This document shows positions 25,295-38,238 of a DNA stretch of 64,000 nt, in pieces (position 1 is the stretch's first letter; the number at the start of each line of letters is the position of its first letter). The DNA is from Scatophagus argus (Eukaryota; Chordata; Actinopteri; Scatophagidae): the NCBI RefSeq assembly GCF_020382885.2, contig NC_058499.1, positions 21,065,872-21,129,871 on the forward strand, given 5' to 3'. The position numbers and the translations under genes are program-made. The notes under the pieces are model-generated. The model was not told the origin of the DNA. It made no database searches and worked only from the letters and a program-made list of their open reading frames with translations.

Positions 25295-28200
25295 TTATAG
25301 TTCTCTGGGCTGCAAGATTTTCCCAGGATTCATCAGGTTCTTTGGATCGAGGGTGTCCTTGAGACCTTGCATGACCTGGACAGCCGTGTGTCCCACCTCC
25401 TCACACAGCAGCGCTCTCTTCCCTAAGCCCACTCCATGCTCCCCTGTACATGTTCCATCCATGGCCAGGGCTCGCCTAGAGGGAACACAGATCATATGCT
25501 TTTACCAGAAAAAGATTATTATTGATATGATTTTTACAAAACCAAACAAAAAAAACAACCAAACTAATATCTAAATGTGAATACAGAGCTATCTGAATGG
25601 AACCACTTGAAACCTGTTCAGTCAGACAATTTGAGCTGCTGCTGCTGCTACAACACCAACGACACACTCCACCCACACTCAAATATAGACGCACAGGCTG
25701 TGTATTCATTTATGGCACTATGACAGGCCCATCATGGGTCCTTTTGCCCTTATGATCCAATGTAAAGTGCAATGTACAGTAGTGTATGTACTTTATATAC
25801 AATGTACTTTCTATATATTTGTCCATATTTTTAGAGTAAGTCAGCAGAGACAGGACACTAACGCAGTGGGCAGTACTCAATGTACATGGTGTATCACACA
25901 TTCCAAATACTGGTTTCCTGCTTTCTCAGGGGGTAGAGGGGACTGTTCATTAAATGCTGGGTTGGTCCTTTGATTCCCAGATTCCACCATAATGTCACCA
26001 AACCTTAAACTGCCCAGCATAGTTTTGTAAAGTAGCTCCTCTGTTTTCCAACCCATTGTTGGAACTGGATGACAGGTTGGTGTGGAAGAAGAACAGTGTT
26101 CACTGTGCCACATTAAAGTTCTAGAAAATAAATTTTGTAATGTCCTTTTTACTGGTAACCACTGATGCTTTTTTTGGTGTGATAAAAGCAGAAATTGAGA
26201 AAAAAAATTATCAGGATAAACTTCACTGTAAAAGGTATTTGAAATTTTGCCCTGACAGGTTTTCTGAAAGGATATAAGGGTAAATATAATTTTAGGGTAA
26301 ATATAATTTTAAAACTACTATCTAGACATAAAAGGCTCATTGTAAGGTAATGAAAACACAATGACTCTTCGTTTAGTACACTAACATAATTATGAATATT
26401 ACTTTCCATTTCCACTCCCTAAAATAAAAACATAAATCCCATAAATCCTACACATTTGATATTTAAATGCATTTAAATGCAGGCAAATAGAAATTTAACA
26501 TTGTATATTCATCAGGCCCATTTCCAGTGCATCCACCTCTGACTCAGTGTTATTATCACTTCCCAGTCTCCCTATGATCTGAGTATACCCTTGCACTAAT
26601 GGGACACAAAACATGCACAAAATAAAACTGTTTCACATCTGCAGGCAACTAAAGGAAACTATTTAATCATAATTCAATCCTAACATGTTTAACCTTATAT
26701 CTTAATGTATGCATCGCTAACTTGAAACTTAAACAGCATATTTCTAATCTTGTACATTAAATATTGGTAACCCAGTAAGCATTTCACACTTAACCTGTGA
26801 AAAACTAAACATAACCTATTCTTTATGTCATGCTGTCTTATTCTGTATGTCCACCTTTGATTATCAAACCCAGAACTCCAACACTTCATATTTATTATTA
26901 TTACAGTTATCGGTATCCGTGGCTTTGTTCATCTACTCCTCCGTCCTGTGACCCTTTCTAGCACTAGGACTGATCCCGATACAGCCAGTGGTTTTTACAG
27001 GCTTTCAAAACAGATTTTTGAGAAGCTCGAGTAGCCATTTACCAAAAATCACCATTTACAACACACTCTCCACAGCAGCCTTTTCAAAACCCAGTACTTC
27101 AAGCTAAGTCCTCTGAAATCAATATCAGCTAAGAGAGATGGGTGAGAGTGCGATGCCAAAGGGGAGATGAGTTTGTCTGAAGGCAGGCGAGCAGAGTGAA
27201 AAGGATTAGGCAAAGTGCAAGGAGGATTAGGGAGAAGAGAAAGGAGTTGAAGAGTGAATGACAGCGGATAACAAAGAAAAGTTGGTAAAAGGGAGCAGTG
27301 AGGCCTGTCGACCTGGCTGGCTTCTGGGCACAACATTTACTGAAGCTTCAAGCATATGTTCTATAACAACCCTTCAATAAAAAGCAGGTTAGTGTTATGA
27401 TAATCAGAGATTCAGTGATTCATTCACTACATGAAAACCTGGAGGCTCATCAAGTGTTTCCTTGAGAGGTCAAATTCTACAGCAATGTTAACTACTTAGA
27501 CTGCACAGTTTAATGTGTCCAGTGAATATGACCATTTTTCTTGTTGTGGGTCCCAATTAAACTGCAGCAATTCACAGTAGATCATTAGGTATCCCCATGG
27601 AGAAAAGTCCTGCCTAGTGGTGGATTTGTGAGAACGTGTCAGAGGACAGGAGACGTTCAGAGACACTTTACCTGGCCAGTCTCTCAGTGAACAGATGGAC
27701 CCTGTGCAGCTCGTCTGGGTCACTGGGGTCCACCACCATCAGACAGTGGAAGTTACCATCACCCACATGACCCGCTATGGGACCTGAAGGTACAGTAGAT
27801 AGCATTCACACCCATTAGAAATACAATATGATTTTCATGACCAAAGTCCATCAGCTGCTGCCCTGATTCGTGAAGTACGCTGAGACACTTCTATGTGATT
27901 GTGCCTTTTAAATGAGACTTTGTAAAAGGAGAAATAACACTTTTTTTTTTAATTAAAAGTTGAATTTATCACACATTCTATCAATTCATTACTCTCAGAA
28001 GTTTTGCTGTTGCTGCCTTACTCATCCAGTATGACCACAGCTTACAATGTTTTGGCAGATATTAGGCCTCGACACTTCTTTGTGCAATGAGTCATTGTAG
28101 ACTGTAGAGTAAATTCTGTGTATCATATTTGATACCTTATATCGTGTTTAAAAAAAAAAAAAGAATGGAACATGCAGGTTTTGATATTGTGGCCATAAAC

Positions 28201-31200
28201 CAAAACCAAATAAATTTTGGCCTCAGCTATACAGACTGTTAAGTCCACATTAAATGGAATGCACAAAAATGGTCCCTAAGGCCTACTGGTGCATCATTAA
28301 ATAGTCACATGGTTGTAAGGGATCGCTGTTAGGTGTAAAAGCTCTGATTGTCACACTTTAATTATGATTCATTCATACATTCACAGGGCAGCAGTAATGC
28401 ATCTAGATGCTTTACAAATGAAGTGAATCATATCACACTACTAACATGTAAACACCATCCATTTTGTTCTCTGCAGCGTACTCACCTGTGAGCCTGTTAG
28501 CAATCAGGTCCTCCTTTGTCTCCACTATGATTTGAGGCAGGCGAGACAGAGGGACACACACATCTGTAGCATAGGCCTGCGAGACAACCACACACATAGA
28601 GCAGATAAGGTCACAGTATTGGAATTGCATCAAGCGGTTGTCTTTTGTAATCACCAGGATTTAAAAGTTTAATAAAGAGAGACATAAAAGTGTGGTTACG
28701 GTGCTCACAGAGCACAGAGCTATCAGACAACCAGACGAGCTATTAATTACCCTGTTGTTCAGCATTATGAGGCAACACATTTAAGCAGCACTGAGTATCC
28801 CTTTGCCTTTTGCTCTAATGGTATTGACTTTTCCACACAGCAGTCACAGAGCAGAGTACTTGTAGTACGGGATAATAATGTGATACAGCCAGCTGATTAT
28901 TGCTTCATCCCTTAGGAGTGGTTCAAATGAACAATGTGACATCGGCCTGACTTCCCACTGTTACCTACCATCAATCTGCATCCTTCACACCATTAAAGGA
29001 GTGCTTTGGTGGTCACTTGTCTTTGTTTCCCTTCCCTGAACATGCTTTGTACACTTGTAATATTAGTGTTTTATCACAGAGCAAAGAATAACAGCGGCAT
29101 TTTGGCATAGCTACTCGGCTATGTAGTTCTTAATTTTAAAATATTGTGGGGGTCAGCGACTCCTATGGTTTAGTACGCAGTGCATTATGTATTATTGTGC
29201 TAAAAGTGTTCATTTTACCACAGCTAAACTGAGGAATGACTTTCTTACCTTGCAGCCAGGTCTGATAGCCAGAGCAGCGTACCAGGCATCATGACGAGCT
29301 TTCCACAACCGGTTCCGTGTCTCTGCATCTCGAGCCCAATGAAAATCTGAACCGCCATTACTCTGAGTGATGTCCTCTGCGGAAACACGCAGCAGAAATA
29401 TTTTTGTTGTGACACTGCTAGTATATGACTTCCACACTTACAGGATTCTCAATAGGTCAGTCATGAGCTGTTGTGTCTATGTTGTCTGTGGTAAAATCGG
29501 CAGCCGCGCTTCTAGAAAGAAATCTAAGAAGGGAGATGACTTTTTTTTGTCATATTTGCCGGGTGTGCAGTTTTCATTGGAATGGGTGCCATTTTGGAGT
29601 CTGGTAACCATTTTGCATATCAATACATCCATGGTGGCACTTAAATCTGAAATCAATAAATTACCAGAGTCATTAGGGACCATAAATCTTACCACCAAAT
29701 TTCCATCCGATCTGTCAAATAGATACAGAGCCTATAAAAAGTATTCACCCCCTTGGATGTTTTCCCCTTTTATTGCTTTTATAAACAGAATCATAGTCAA
29801 TATAAATATAAATATATATTTTGGCTTTTTTTGACAAAAGAATTATTTTTACAAAAAGATGTAAATGTCACGTTTATGTCACAAAAAAGCCAATTCTTAT
29901 TGACTACGATTTTGTTTATAAAAGTAACAAAAGGGGAAAACATCCAAGGGGGTGAATTCTTTTATGGGCGCTGTATTTCCCTCTGGGACGTGTTGGACTA
30001 ATATTCTGGCCCTGCCAGCCCTCAAGCCATACAGCTGGCAAGGCTGATAAATAACCTATTTCTTCTCCACCCCATCTCAGGTGTGGTGAAAAGTATAAAC
30101 TGAATCCATTACTGTCACATAAAGATAAACCTGTTTGCCATTATTGGTTCACTACTGACAAACATTTGAATTCATTCACTGAGCTTTTGTTGCGCAGCAG
30201 CATGTGACTTCAGCTGTTTAAACTCTGTGATGTTTGTTTGCTCACCGGTTGTGTTGACCTGTTCCTCGAGGCTTTGCTCAGAGCCGTGGAACTCCAAGAA
30301 CAAAGTCGGCGTCACGGGGTAGGACAGAGAGCTGAACCTGTTGCACGCATCAATCATCACATCATCCAGAAACTCTGCATAGAACACACAGTCAGAACAC
30401 ACAGAGAGTGTGATGCAGATAGTGGCAGATTAAAGGTCATTCTTCTGACCTGTACATAATGGTTAAATACATATTTTTCATCAGCCAAAAAGTGACATCA
30501 ATCCTATTTTCACAGCTATGTGAAATATTATTTTAATATTTTATGATACATTCCCCTGTCCTGTATTCTATTATCCCCCGACTACAGGTACCGCTTTTTT
30601 CTCAGGAATCAATAAACTTTCATCTCTTCCTTGTTTTGTCTTTAAACTCAGTTCTGCCAAACTCCATTCATCTTTCCTCCATTTCTCAGAGGTTGTGTTT
30701 TCTTTTCATTAAACCTAACGACTTCAGCTTCTGGATAGAGTGATTATAATAACATGTCGAACTCTTTACACACTTTTAGCTTCCCTCCAATGTTGTGTCT
30801 GAGCAGTCCTGAGATACCACTACAGTTCGTTCATATTTAATTCTATCTTCAGTCTTGGCCACATACTATGAGGACAGAGGCAGATTATCAAAGACATGAT
30901 ATGATATGATGTCTTATTCTTCAAGCATGTACAATAGGTGGGATTCCATTGCTAAAATTATTTTTGCATTTGTAAATTTGTATATTTCATACTTTATTCA
31001 AACCTGTTTGAAACACCCCCCCTCTCAGTGTCTTTATAGACCAATCAGATCCAAGCATCACAGTGAGAGTTTTTATTAGACTGCGGTATCTCTTTTAATG
31101 CACATGCTGAGAACAATCATAGACTGTGAACTGATAGCTTTCACTTTCAGAGACTTTCATAGTAAATTTTAACAACATCACCCACTTCTGACATACGTCC

Positions 31201-34200
31201 ATCCTAAATGTACTTCTGAAGGAAGCCATTAAACCAGATCTCACCACTGACAGATCACTTACTTAGCAGTGAATGATGAAAATTCCTCCTAGGTTTTAAG
31301 AAGATGACACAAGATATCAGTCAATATTAAATTACTGCGACAGACATCCTGAGCCTTGTTTAGACTGGAGCCAGATGTGGCCAGACAAGAAGCCCATGGG
31401 TTGAGGGGGGGTAGTGATTGATTACTCAAGCCTTATTACTAATTACTGCTTCCAACAGAATACAGTTGACAATAATAAACAGAAAACTTCTTGTGAAATG
31501 ATATTTTGACTTTTTTGTGCGTGTGCGAACCATGAGATGATCTCATTAACCAAGTGTGATTCAGAGTGCTCTGAAAAAAGACTACAAGCTTGCGGTCAAG
31601 ACCCCTAAATACTTGCAAATACTGCAAGTACAGATGTTGGAACATACGGTTGATGTTTTCTAATCCTCTCTCCTGTGATGGACTGTTGTCATTTGTCGCT
31701 AAGGTTAACAACCGGAGCTTACTGAACAACTCTGTGTTCAGTGAAATGTATTGGGAACGGTGCAGTTATCTGCTGTATGGATGTAAGGTATTATCTCCTC
31801 ACCAATGCGAGCAATGGGTACTCCTGCTTGCAGAATCTGCACTGTGCTGTCCACAGCAGCCTGGACCGAAGGAAAAGAGCAGACAGCTGACACCATGGCC
31901 TCCGGGATGCCATACAGGCGCAGTGTAGTCTTGGTGATGATCCCCAGGGTGCCCTCTGACCCCACAAACAGGTTTGTCAGGTTGTAGCCTGCTGATGTCT
32001 TCCTAAATATTGATAAACGTAGAAAAAATAGAACATTCAATCTGCACTAAGCGGCGTTGCATATTTGTGAATGCAAAACGAGCTCACGTACCTCGGCCGT
32101 CGGCCTTTCCCGGCCGTGTGAATGATAGTCCCATCAGCGAGCACCACCTCCAAGTTTAAAACATTTTCCCTCATAGTTCCGTAGCGCACCGCATTGGTGC
32201 CAGACGCGCTGGTGGCAGCCATGCCACACAGAGACGCATCAGCACCAGGATCTGAGACGATAAACGCACATCAGTTGTATTTAAAAGAAGGTTTTTGATG
32301 ATAAGAAGAGGTCCAGCTGTTGAGGGGGATTAAGATTTCTTATCACTACCTGAGGGATGTATGAGTCTAACTTGTTGTAAAGACAATTAAAAACATTTTT
32401 CCATGTCACCTCTCATAGAGCAACACTAACACGATCTGCCTTGGTGCCGCCTTACTGATCTAAGCTCACTGTATCTGAAAACATATCTGTCATCACTGTC
32501 TTTCTGTCCCGCAGAGCAAAAAAATGTGTTCTTAGCGCAGGGAAGCTTAGACTGGTTCACATCCTCAAATCCTTGGTTGCCAGAATATGAAAGATTTATC
32601 TTACAAAAGGCTTTCTTAGATGACTGACCAACAGGAAAATAACAAAAGCAAATTCATCCACATGCTGGACTGCTACTGGCATGCATGACAGACCGGGCTG
32701 ACTGAAACACTGCAACACGCATGCACAAAGAAGCCACAGTCACTGAGGGGGGAGAAAATTATATGCCGAACAAAACAAAATTAAACCAGATAGTCACACT
32801 GAATTTCCATTTCTTTTGATTTTGTGCATCCACATTGACATTGTGATCACATTAGCTGACTTTTTTTTTTCATTTTAAATGCTCCTGTGACAAGTCATTT
32901 CCTGAGCTCTGCTTGGTGATTTACAGGCAGTAAAAACTAAGAAACATTGCGACTGACCAACAGGAAACCACAGGCCAGTGTCCCGCAGGTAGGCATTGAG
33001 GGCCTTCCGAGTCACACCAGGCTCCACTGTCACGTCAAAGTCCTCCTGGTGGAGATCCAGAACCTGGTCCATGTTCCTCAGGCTGAAGCACACACCACCC
33101 TAAGAGCAGCAGAAACATGTACACATATAGTACACACTGGCTACATTTTGGCTGAATCTGCAGCCCCCCTCAACACCAACAAGCTTTACAGCTAGGAGTT
33201 TCTGTGTTGTGTAGCCCATAGAGCGTGTGCACTCGTGACTTCCGCATGGGTTGTGACACTCAAAGTGCATCCACTGTTTTAAATAAGAGGCGCGTCACAT
33301 TCACTATTCTCTGATCTCTTCCTGTGGGCTTAATACAGTATTTACCTCAGGAGTTGGTAAGGATGTAAAATAAAAATAAAACAGCATTTAGGTTGGCCAG
33401 GTGGCCAGAAACATGCCTCCAAATGAATGATAATGTTGTTCTGTAACTGATGAGTGTGTAAATAAGAAACTGTTTGCTAACAAGTTTACTATGTTGACTT
33501 AAAATAAATTGTTTCCACTGCCCCCAAGTTGTAAAAGCATTTTGAAAGGCTGAAATTTTGTTTTTTAGTCTGCAGAAGCATCGCTGTCCTATTTTCTCTG
33601 TATATTAGTCAAGCCTCTGACTGATCTAAGCTCATCTCACTTTAAAGCCAAAATTGCAAGTACACATGATGGTGCACAATATATTTATTACTGTTCTAAT
33701 TTTAAACATATCAAGGCACAGCACACATACACTTACACGCACAGACACACTTATACATGGGCTTACTCTCTCTCACCTTCACTGCGGTGACCCCTCCTTC
33801 CAACCCAGTTCCAGTGCCAAAGGGGATGATGGGAAGGTGGTGGTTGTGGCAGACCTTAGCCAGGGCACTGACCTCCTCCACACAACGAGGAAACAACACC
33901 ACATCTGGAGGATGACATCTGGACAGCAGCAAGGCAAGGAGAAGTGATAAAAAATAAAGAGGTCAGTTTCCCATAAGAACAGTATACAGACTAACCATTT
34001 AGTTCTGTTGAATTGGCCGAGCTTTATCTCAAAAGCTGCACTGATCAGTATGTTTGTACGAGCGATGGATGAAATGTGTAACATGAAAGAGAGACAATTC
34101 CCACTCAATTCTAGGGCTTCACTTAGCACTAGGAGGCTTTTTAGCTTCTTTGAAGTCATTGTTTATGGTTTTCCAGTCCAAAACTCAGCTCTCATTAATC

Positions 34201-37200
34201 TAATTTCAGCAAAAAAAAAAAACAAAGCAAAACACGATGAACCATGGAGTCATAACAGCTAAAAAGAAAGTGAATATTGGACATAACTTGCAAATATATA
34301 TATGTTACTGTATTAATCGGGAATAAAACGCTGTTTTGTTCATTTTTTCATAGTATTTAAAAAACACATTTAATGCAATGTGATTATTGTGTCTGTGTGA
34401 CAGAGACTGACCTGTGCACAGACTCATCTTTGCCATGTTGCTCTCTGACAGCTTCACCCAATGACACTCCATCCTCCCCACATACAGACCTGAATGCAGA
34501 GAGCACACTGTCCAGAGCAGCACTCTGTGCAGACACACACACATGCCCTCACATATAAATGATTACACACAGTGAAGGAGAGTGAGTCACCACAAGTGAG
34601 TGGGAGGAAAAGGTAAAATATAACACTGTACACTTCAAATGGGCCTTGGTATGTTCTGCTTAGGTAGAGAGAACAAAGTGCCAGACTTCAGTCAAACTCT
34701 GTTAAGTTAGTTAGTGTTTCCCTGCTTATAAAACCAAAGGACTTTGCCAACAATGAATTCAAAGACTTTACAAATTAAAAGCCACTGAAACACTGACACG
34801 ATGGAAGTGATGTAATAATGGTTCTTTCTGACATTTCTTTCTGACTTTTAGAACTGGTCTCATGGCTTACTTTAAGGATCTGCATACTATGCAGGATTTG
34901 TCAGTTGCTGTTTGTAAATGCAACAGCAGGCAATTCTGCTGATAAACTTAAATGTTGACATCCGATCACCTGGGAATAAGAAACATCTCAAACACAGCAG
35001 AGTAACAAGAAAGTAAGAAAATATAGGAAGAGAGCAGAGTCTGTGCAGATACATACACTTTTAGTGGGTCCTAAGTGAAGACTGAGAGGGATCATTAGTG
35101 TTTTTAAAGGAAAATCCTTTATAGTATACATTTAAAAAAAAACTGTAAGAATTCTGACTCTGGTATCAGTATGAATATAAATATCTAAATATAAAAAAAC
35201 ATATAACATATACATAAAAAAATAGACTAAGAGTCTAAAGCCATACTAGCAGCTCTGTGAGTCCGTAATAACGCATAGTAATGTTTTGAGTTAAAATAGA
35301 TAGATAGATCTAGATAGATACTTTATTGATCCCGAGGGAAATGCTAACATTAGTAGGCTAACATGCTCACTGCTAACATTGCTAACATGTTGGTGTTTAG
35401 CATGTATCATGTTTACTGAGCCTGATCCACTGAAGAGATGATCAGTATTCAGCACCTGGGAATGTCAATGTAGGCACCACATTTTATAGCAATCCATATG
35501 ATAGTTGTCAAATCACTTCACCAGAACAAAAAAACAAAACAAACAAAAAAAGACCTGGATAATAACCTACAATGGTGCATGACCAAAAAACCTGGAGAAC
35601 AGGTCAGTGGCATTCAAACTGTGAAAGCCAGCAATCTTTGCACAAAAGTTCATGGAAATCCAGACAGTATAAGGGCAAGGGCTAAGACGTAAACTGGTTG
35701 AAAGTGGTTGAAAAAATATTCAGATCCTTTACTGAAGTACAATCAAAATCACACTGTGAAAATAATCCACCACAAGTAAAAGTCTCTTGCATTCCAGACC
35801 TTACTTAAGTTACAGTGTGTAAGTAAAATGTACTTTAAGTGTAAAAAGTAAAACTCTTCATAGAATTCATGGCAAATTGTGCATACAGTAAAAGGGGGAT
35901 GCAAATAATTTCTGTCTCCCTTCCTTTTGTCTTACTCCCTCTTGATGTTTTATTTTTCAATGTTCTTTTTCTGCCTCTTCTTGGTCCACCACTTTTCCAT
36001 GATTCTACAGGAAGCACATGCTGGGGTAGCTTCAATAAAACTTTTAAATGTGAGTAAAAGAATTTATTTCACTTCATTTCATTTACAAAGTAGTGGTCAG
36101 CTTATTTTCATATGATTAACGGGTCAAATAGGTAATTCTTTCATTTTTTGATGCAGTCTAAATATAATTTAATCTTTACTATATAATATAATATTTGGAT
36201 CTCCCTATACAAAAAAATATCATAAAACCATTTCAGACTGAACTGGTGCAGATTTTAACCTGAAATTTTGAACAGCAGTAGTTCAGTTCTACAGACAAGG
36301 AAAGAAAATTCAGCACCAAGGACAGCAACAAAAATATTGCAATCTGATTGGCTGTCAGCATATTGCAATTGTCCACAGCTGGCTCCTATGTGGCAGGCAA
36401 GAATTCTACCACTGAACCACCACTGCTTGGCAAAAGAGCTTTTTGGGTGCTCAAACTCTGAATTGCAGGTTAAGCTACACTGTGTGACTTACTGGTAATC
36501 AGTGTAGAGATTTTAGACCTGGGGTGATGTGGGCTCTCTATTTTGAATGAGTAAATTTAGGGGTGTTGAAATAAATTTTGTTCGTACAGAATTAATTGTA
36601 CATACGGCTGCCTAGATACATAACCTGTCACAAAGCAAATCCATGATTCACCATTATTTTATTTATTATATTTTCAATATATTTTTATTTTTGATTTTAT
36701 TTTGAAAGATGATACAGGAATTCATAGTGCCTTCCTGTTTCAATAAAACTTGTTCTTTGCGTGAAATTGTTTTTACACACAAGGACTCAGATACACTCAG
36801 ATACATATATAGACAGAAGTATTGAGTTGGCGCTGTTTATTCAGGGGCTGGGCTTGGCCCCTTACTTCCAGTGAAGGGAACTCTTAATGCTTCAGCATAC
36901 CAAGACATTTTGGACAATGCTATGCTTCAAACTTTGTGGCAACAGTTTGTTGAAGGTCCTTTTCTATTCCAGCATGACTGTGTCCCAGTGCACAAAGCAA
37001 AGTCCTTAAAGACATGGCTGGATGAGTTTGGTGTGGAAGAACTTGACTGGCCCACACAGAGTCCTGACCTCAACCCCATCCAACACCTTTGGGATGAACT
37101 GGAACAGAGATTGTGATTCAGGCCTTTTGGTCCAACATCAGTGTCTGACCTCACAAATGCTCTACTGCAGGAATGGGCAAAGATTCCCACAGAAACACTC

Positions 37201-38151
37201 CAACATATTGTGGAAAGATTTCCCTGAAGAGTAGAAGCTGTTAAAGCTGCAAAGTTGCTGTTTTTAGAAATTCGATGTGATTGAAGTGCCTGTTAGTGTA
37301 ATGGTCGGGTGTCCCAAGACTGTCGTCTATATGATGGACACACGCTGCGTGTGTGTGTGACGGTAGTGGGGATGTGATAACTTTCTGTGTATGTGCACAT
37401 TTTCGTTATGTGCATGTGCATGTGGTCTTATGTGCACGTTTTCAACGACTTCACCCTGAGCGGAATCCCATAGTAATACCCTCAGTCTGTTTTGCATTTA
37501 TTTGACCCTAACAGCAACTATCACAAATATCATTATTACAAGATCAGCAAATAGCACAACTTAAACAGATCTTTTTCTAGCTAGAGCTAAATCATTATCA
37601 CGAACAAGAGCTAAGTTATGTAATCAAGCCCAGTAACAAACACAAATACAAAAAAGCACACTTGCCGCGAATTATACACTTCCACCTAAAGGTTTAGCTA
37701 CCACAACAGGTTTAGCTACTAACAAAACAGACCTAAAGCTGACATTATCCCAAAACCCCTCAAAAAGTGCAGCCAAAAATCTTAGTGGGTTAGCTAACGC
37801 CACACGTTCAGGTGGACTACATTTCGCTTGCTGCTGAGTTTTATCGTCGGCTATTACGTAATAACAGCTGAGTTAAGCTAAGTTAATAACTTATGTTAGT
37901 GATATTAAGTCGAGTTCTTTGGCTGTTAATGGGTTGTTCGTAAGTAATCGGCTGGAATTGTTTCACCTGATCTCACATAGTGCTGCTACACATGTGACCT
38001 CTTGTAAGGCAGCAGTGAAATGAAACGCTAAAGTGTAAATATCTTAAACGACACTTACTCTTGTGGTGTTTGTCGATTTAATGTTGCGACACTGCATTAG
38101 GCAGTGCCGATGTGACAGCAGCTGTCTGCTCGGTATCACGTTAAATAACAT
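25295..38151 (-). CDS. ldhd: ldhd, mitochondrial D-lactate dehydrogenase (complete, 11 exons)
   Basis: FAD-dependent oxidation of D-lactate (and other D-2-hydroxyacids) to the 2-oxo acid in mitochondria. Exons in transcript order: 38059-38151, 34412-34524, 33777-33918, 32958-33099, 32092-32251, 31803-32002, 30246-30374, 29249-29376, 28486-28576, 27672-27783, 25295-25475. All junctions are GT/AG, phases agree throughout, and the total of 1491 bases gives 496 residues, close to human LDHD. The first 31 residues are rich in Arg, Ser and His with no acidic residue, as expected for a mitochondrial presequence. The FAD-binding PCMH domain shows [14 protein letters not shown] (residues 98-111), [40 protein letters not shown] and [14 protein letters not shown]. 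The C-terminal FAD-oxidase domain shows [23 protein letters not shown] and [14 protein letters not shown], and the protein ends ILQPREL. Introns carry a MITE, a tRNA-like pseudogene and a deleted Tc1. It is divergent from fam169b. Internal frames and homology fix the structure; transcription boundaries are not determined. Confidence 0.96.
29726..29973. mobile_element. Foldback MITE of Tc1/mariner type in ldhd intron 7
   Basis: The 248-bp element is an imperfect palindrome along most of its length. The left arm reads GTATTCACCCCCTTGGATG then TTTCCCCTTTTATTGC, and the right arm holds the reverse complement, GGGGAAAACATCCAAGGGGG then TGAATTC. TA dinucleotides flank both ends (29724-29725 and 29974-29975), the Tc1/mariner target duplication. 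It has no coding capacity and must have been mobilised by another element's transposase. Confidence 0.85.
35299..35345. repeat. Short repeat tail: GATA units plus ACTTTATTGATCCC
   Basis: TAGA/GATA units run into ACTTTATTGATCCCGAGGGAAAT. The same tail, more or less degraded, recurs at about 48077-48118 and 52976-53005. It looks like the conserved 3' end of a retroelement family common in fish; which one I cannot say. Here it lies in ldhd intron 1. Confidence 0.5.
36356..36426 (-). pseudogene. tRNA-Gly(GCC)-like pseudogene
   Basis: On the minus strand the first 44 or so bases follow cytosolic tRNA-Gly(GCC) closely: TGGTGGTTCAGTGGTAGAAT then TCTTGCCTGCCAC, which covers the D arm with an intact A box, the anticodon stem and the GCC anticodon in CTGCCAC. 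After about GGAGCC the match decays: the T arm and B box (GGTTCGATTCC in the real gene) are not recognisable. The acceptor stem cannot be completed. It lies in ldhd intron 1 on the same strand as ldhd. It could be a processed tRNA copy or the head of an old SINE; no clear body follows. Confidence 0.8.
36804..37335 (+). mobile_element. Internally deleted Tc1-like transposon
   Basis: A left terminal repeat (CATATATAGACAGAAGTATT at 36804-36823) and a right one (GTGTCCCAAGACTGTCGTCT then ATATGATG, 37308-37335) are inverted relative to each other. Between them only the C-terminal half of a Tc1 transposase remains, so the N-terminal half has been lost by internal deletion. The full-length family is about 1.3-1.6 kb; this copy is about 0.53 kb. 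It lies in ldhd intron 1, antisense to that gene. Confidence 0.82.
36868..37250 (+). pseudogene. C-terminal remnant of Tc1 transposase
   Basis: The frame from about 36868 reads through [19 protein letters not shown], then [15 protein letters not shown] and [20 protein letters not shown], the standard C-terminal half of fish Tc1 transposases including the second catalytic Asp (QHD) and the SPDLNPI block. A stop at 37114-37116 stands where the family has Arg (RLRA), and the frame is also broken before the end. The DNA-binding domain and the first catalytic Asp are missing. It cannot encode a working enzyme. Confidence 0.88.
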
Positions 38152-38229
38152 TGTTTACCCTGCACAACACTAACGCAAGAAGTCCCTGACTGACAAGAAA
38201 TAAAACAAAACAAAAGGGTTTAATACAAG

Positions 38230-38238
38230 ACTTCCGGT
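38230..38238 (-). promoter_or_regulatory. Candidate ETS/GABP site upstream of ldhd
   Basis: The minus strand reads ACCGGAAGT, a full ETS-family consensus, 79 bases upstream of the ldhd start codon. GABP (NRF-2) sites near the transcription start are common in nuclear genes for mitochondrial proteins, which suits ldhd. The base pattern is seen; the binding is inferred. Confidence 0.45.
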
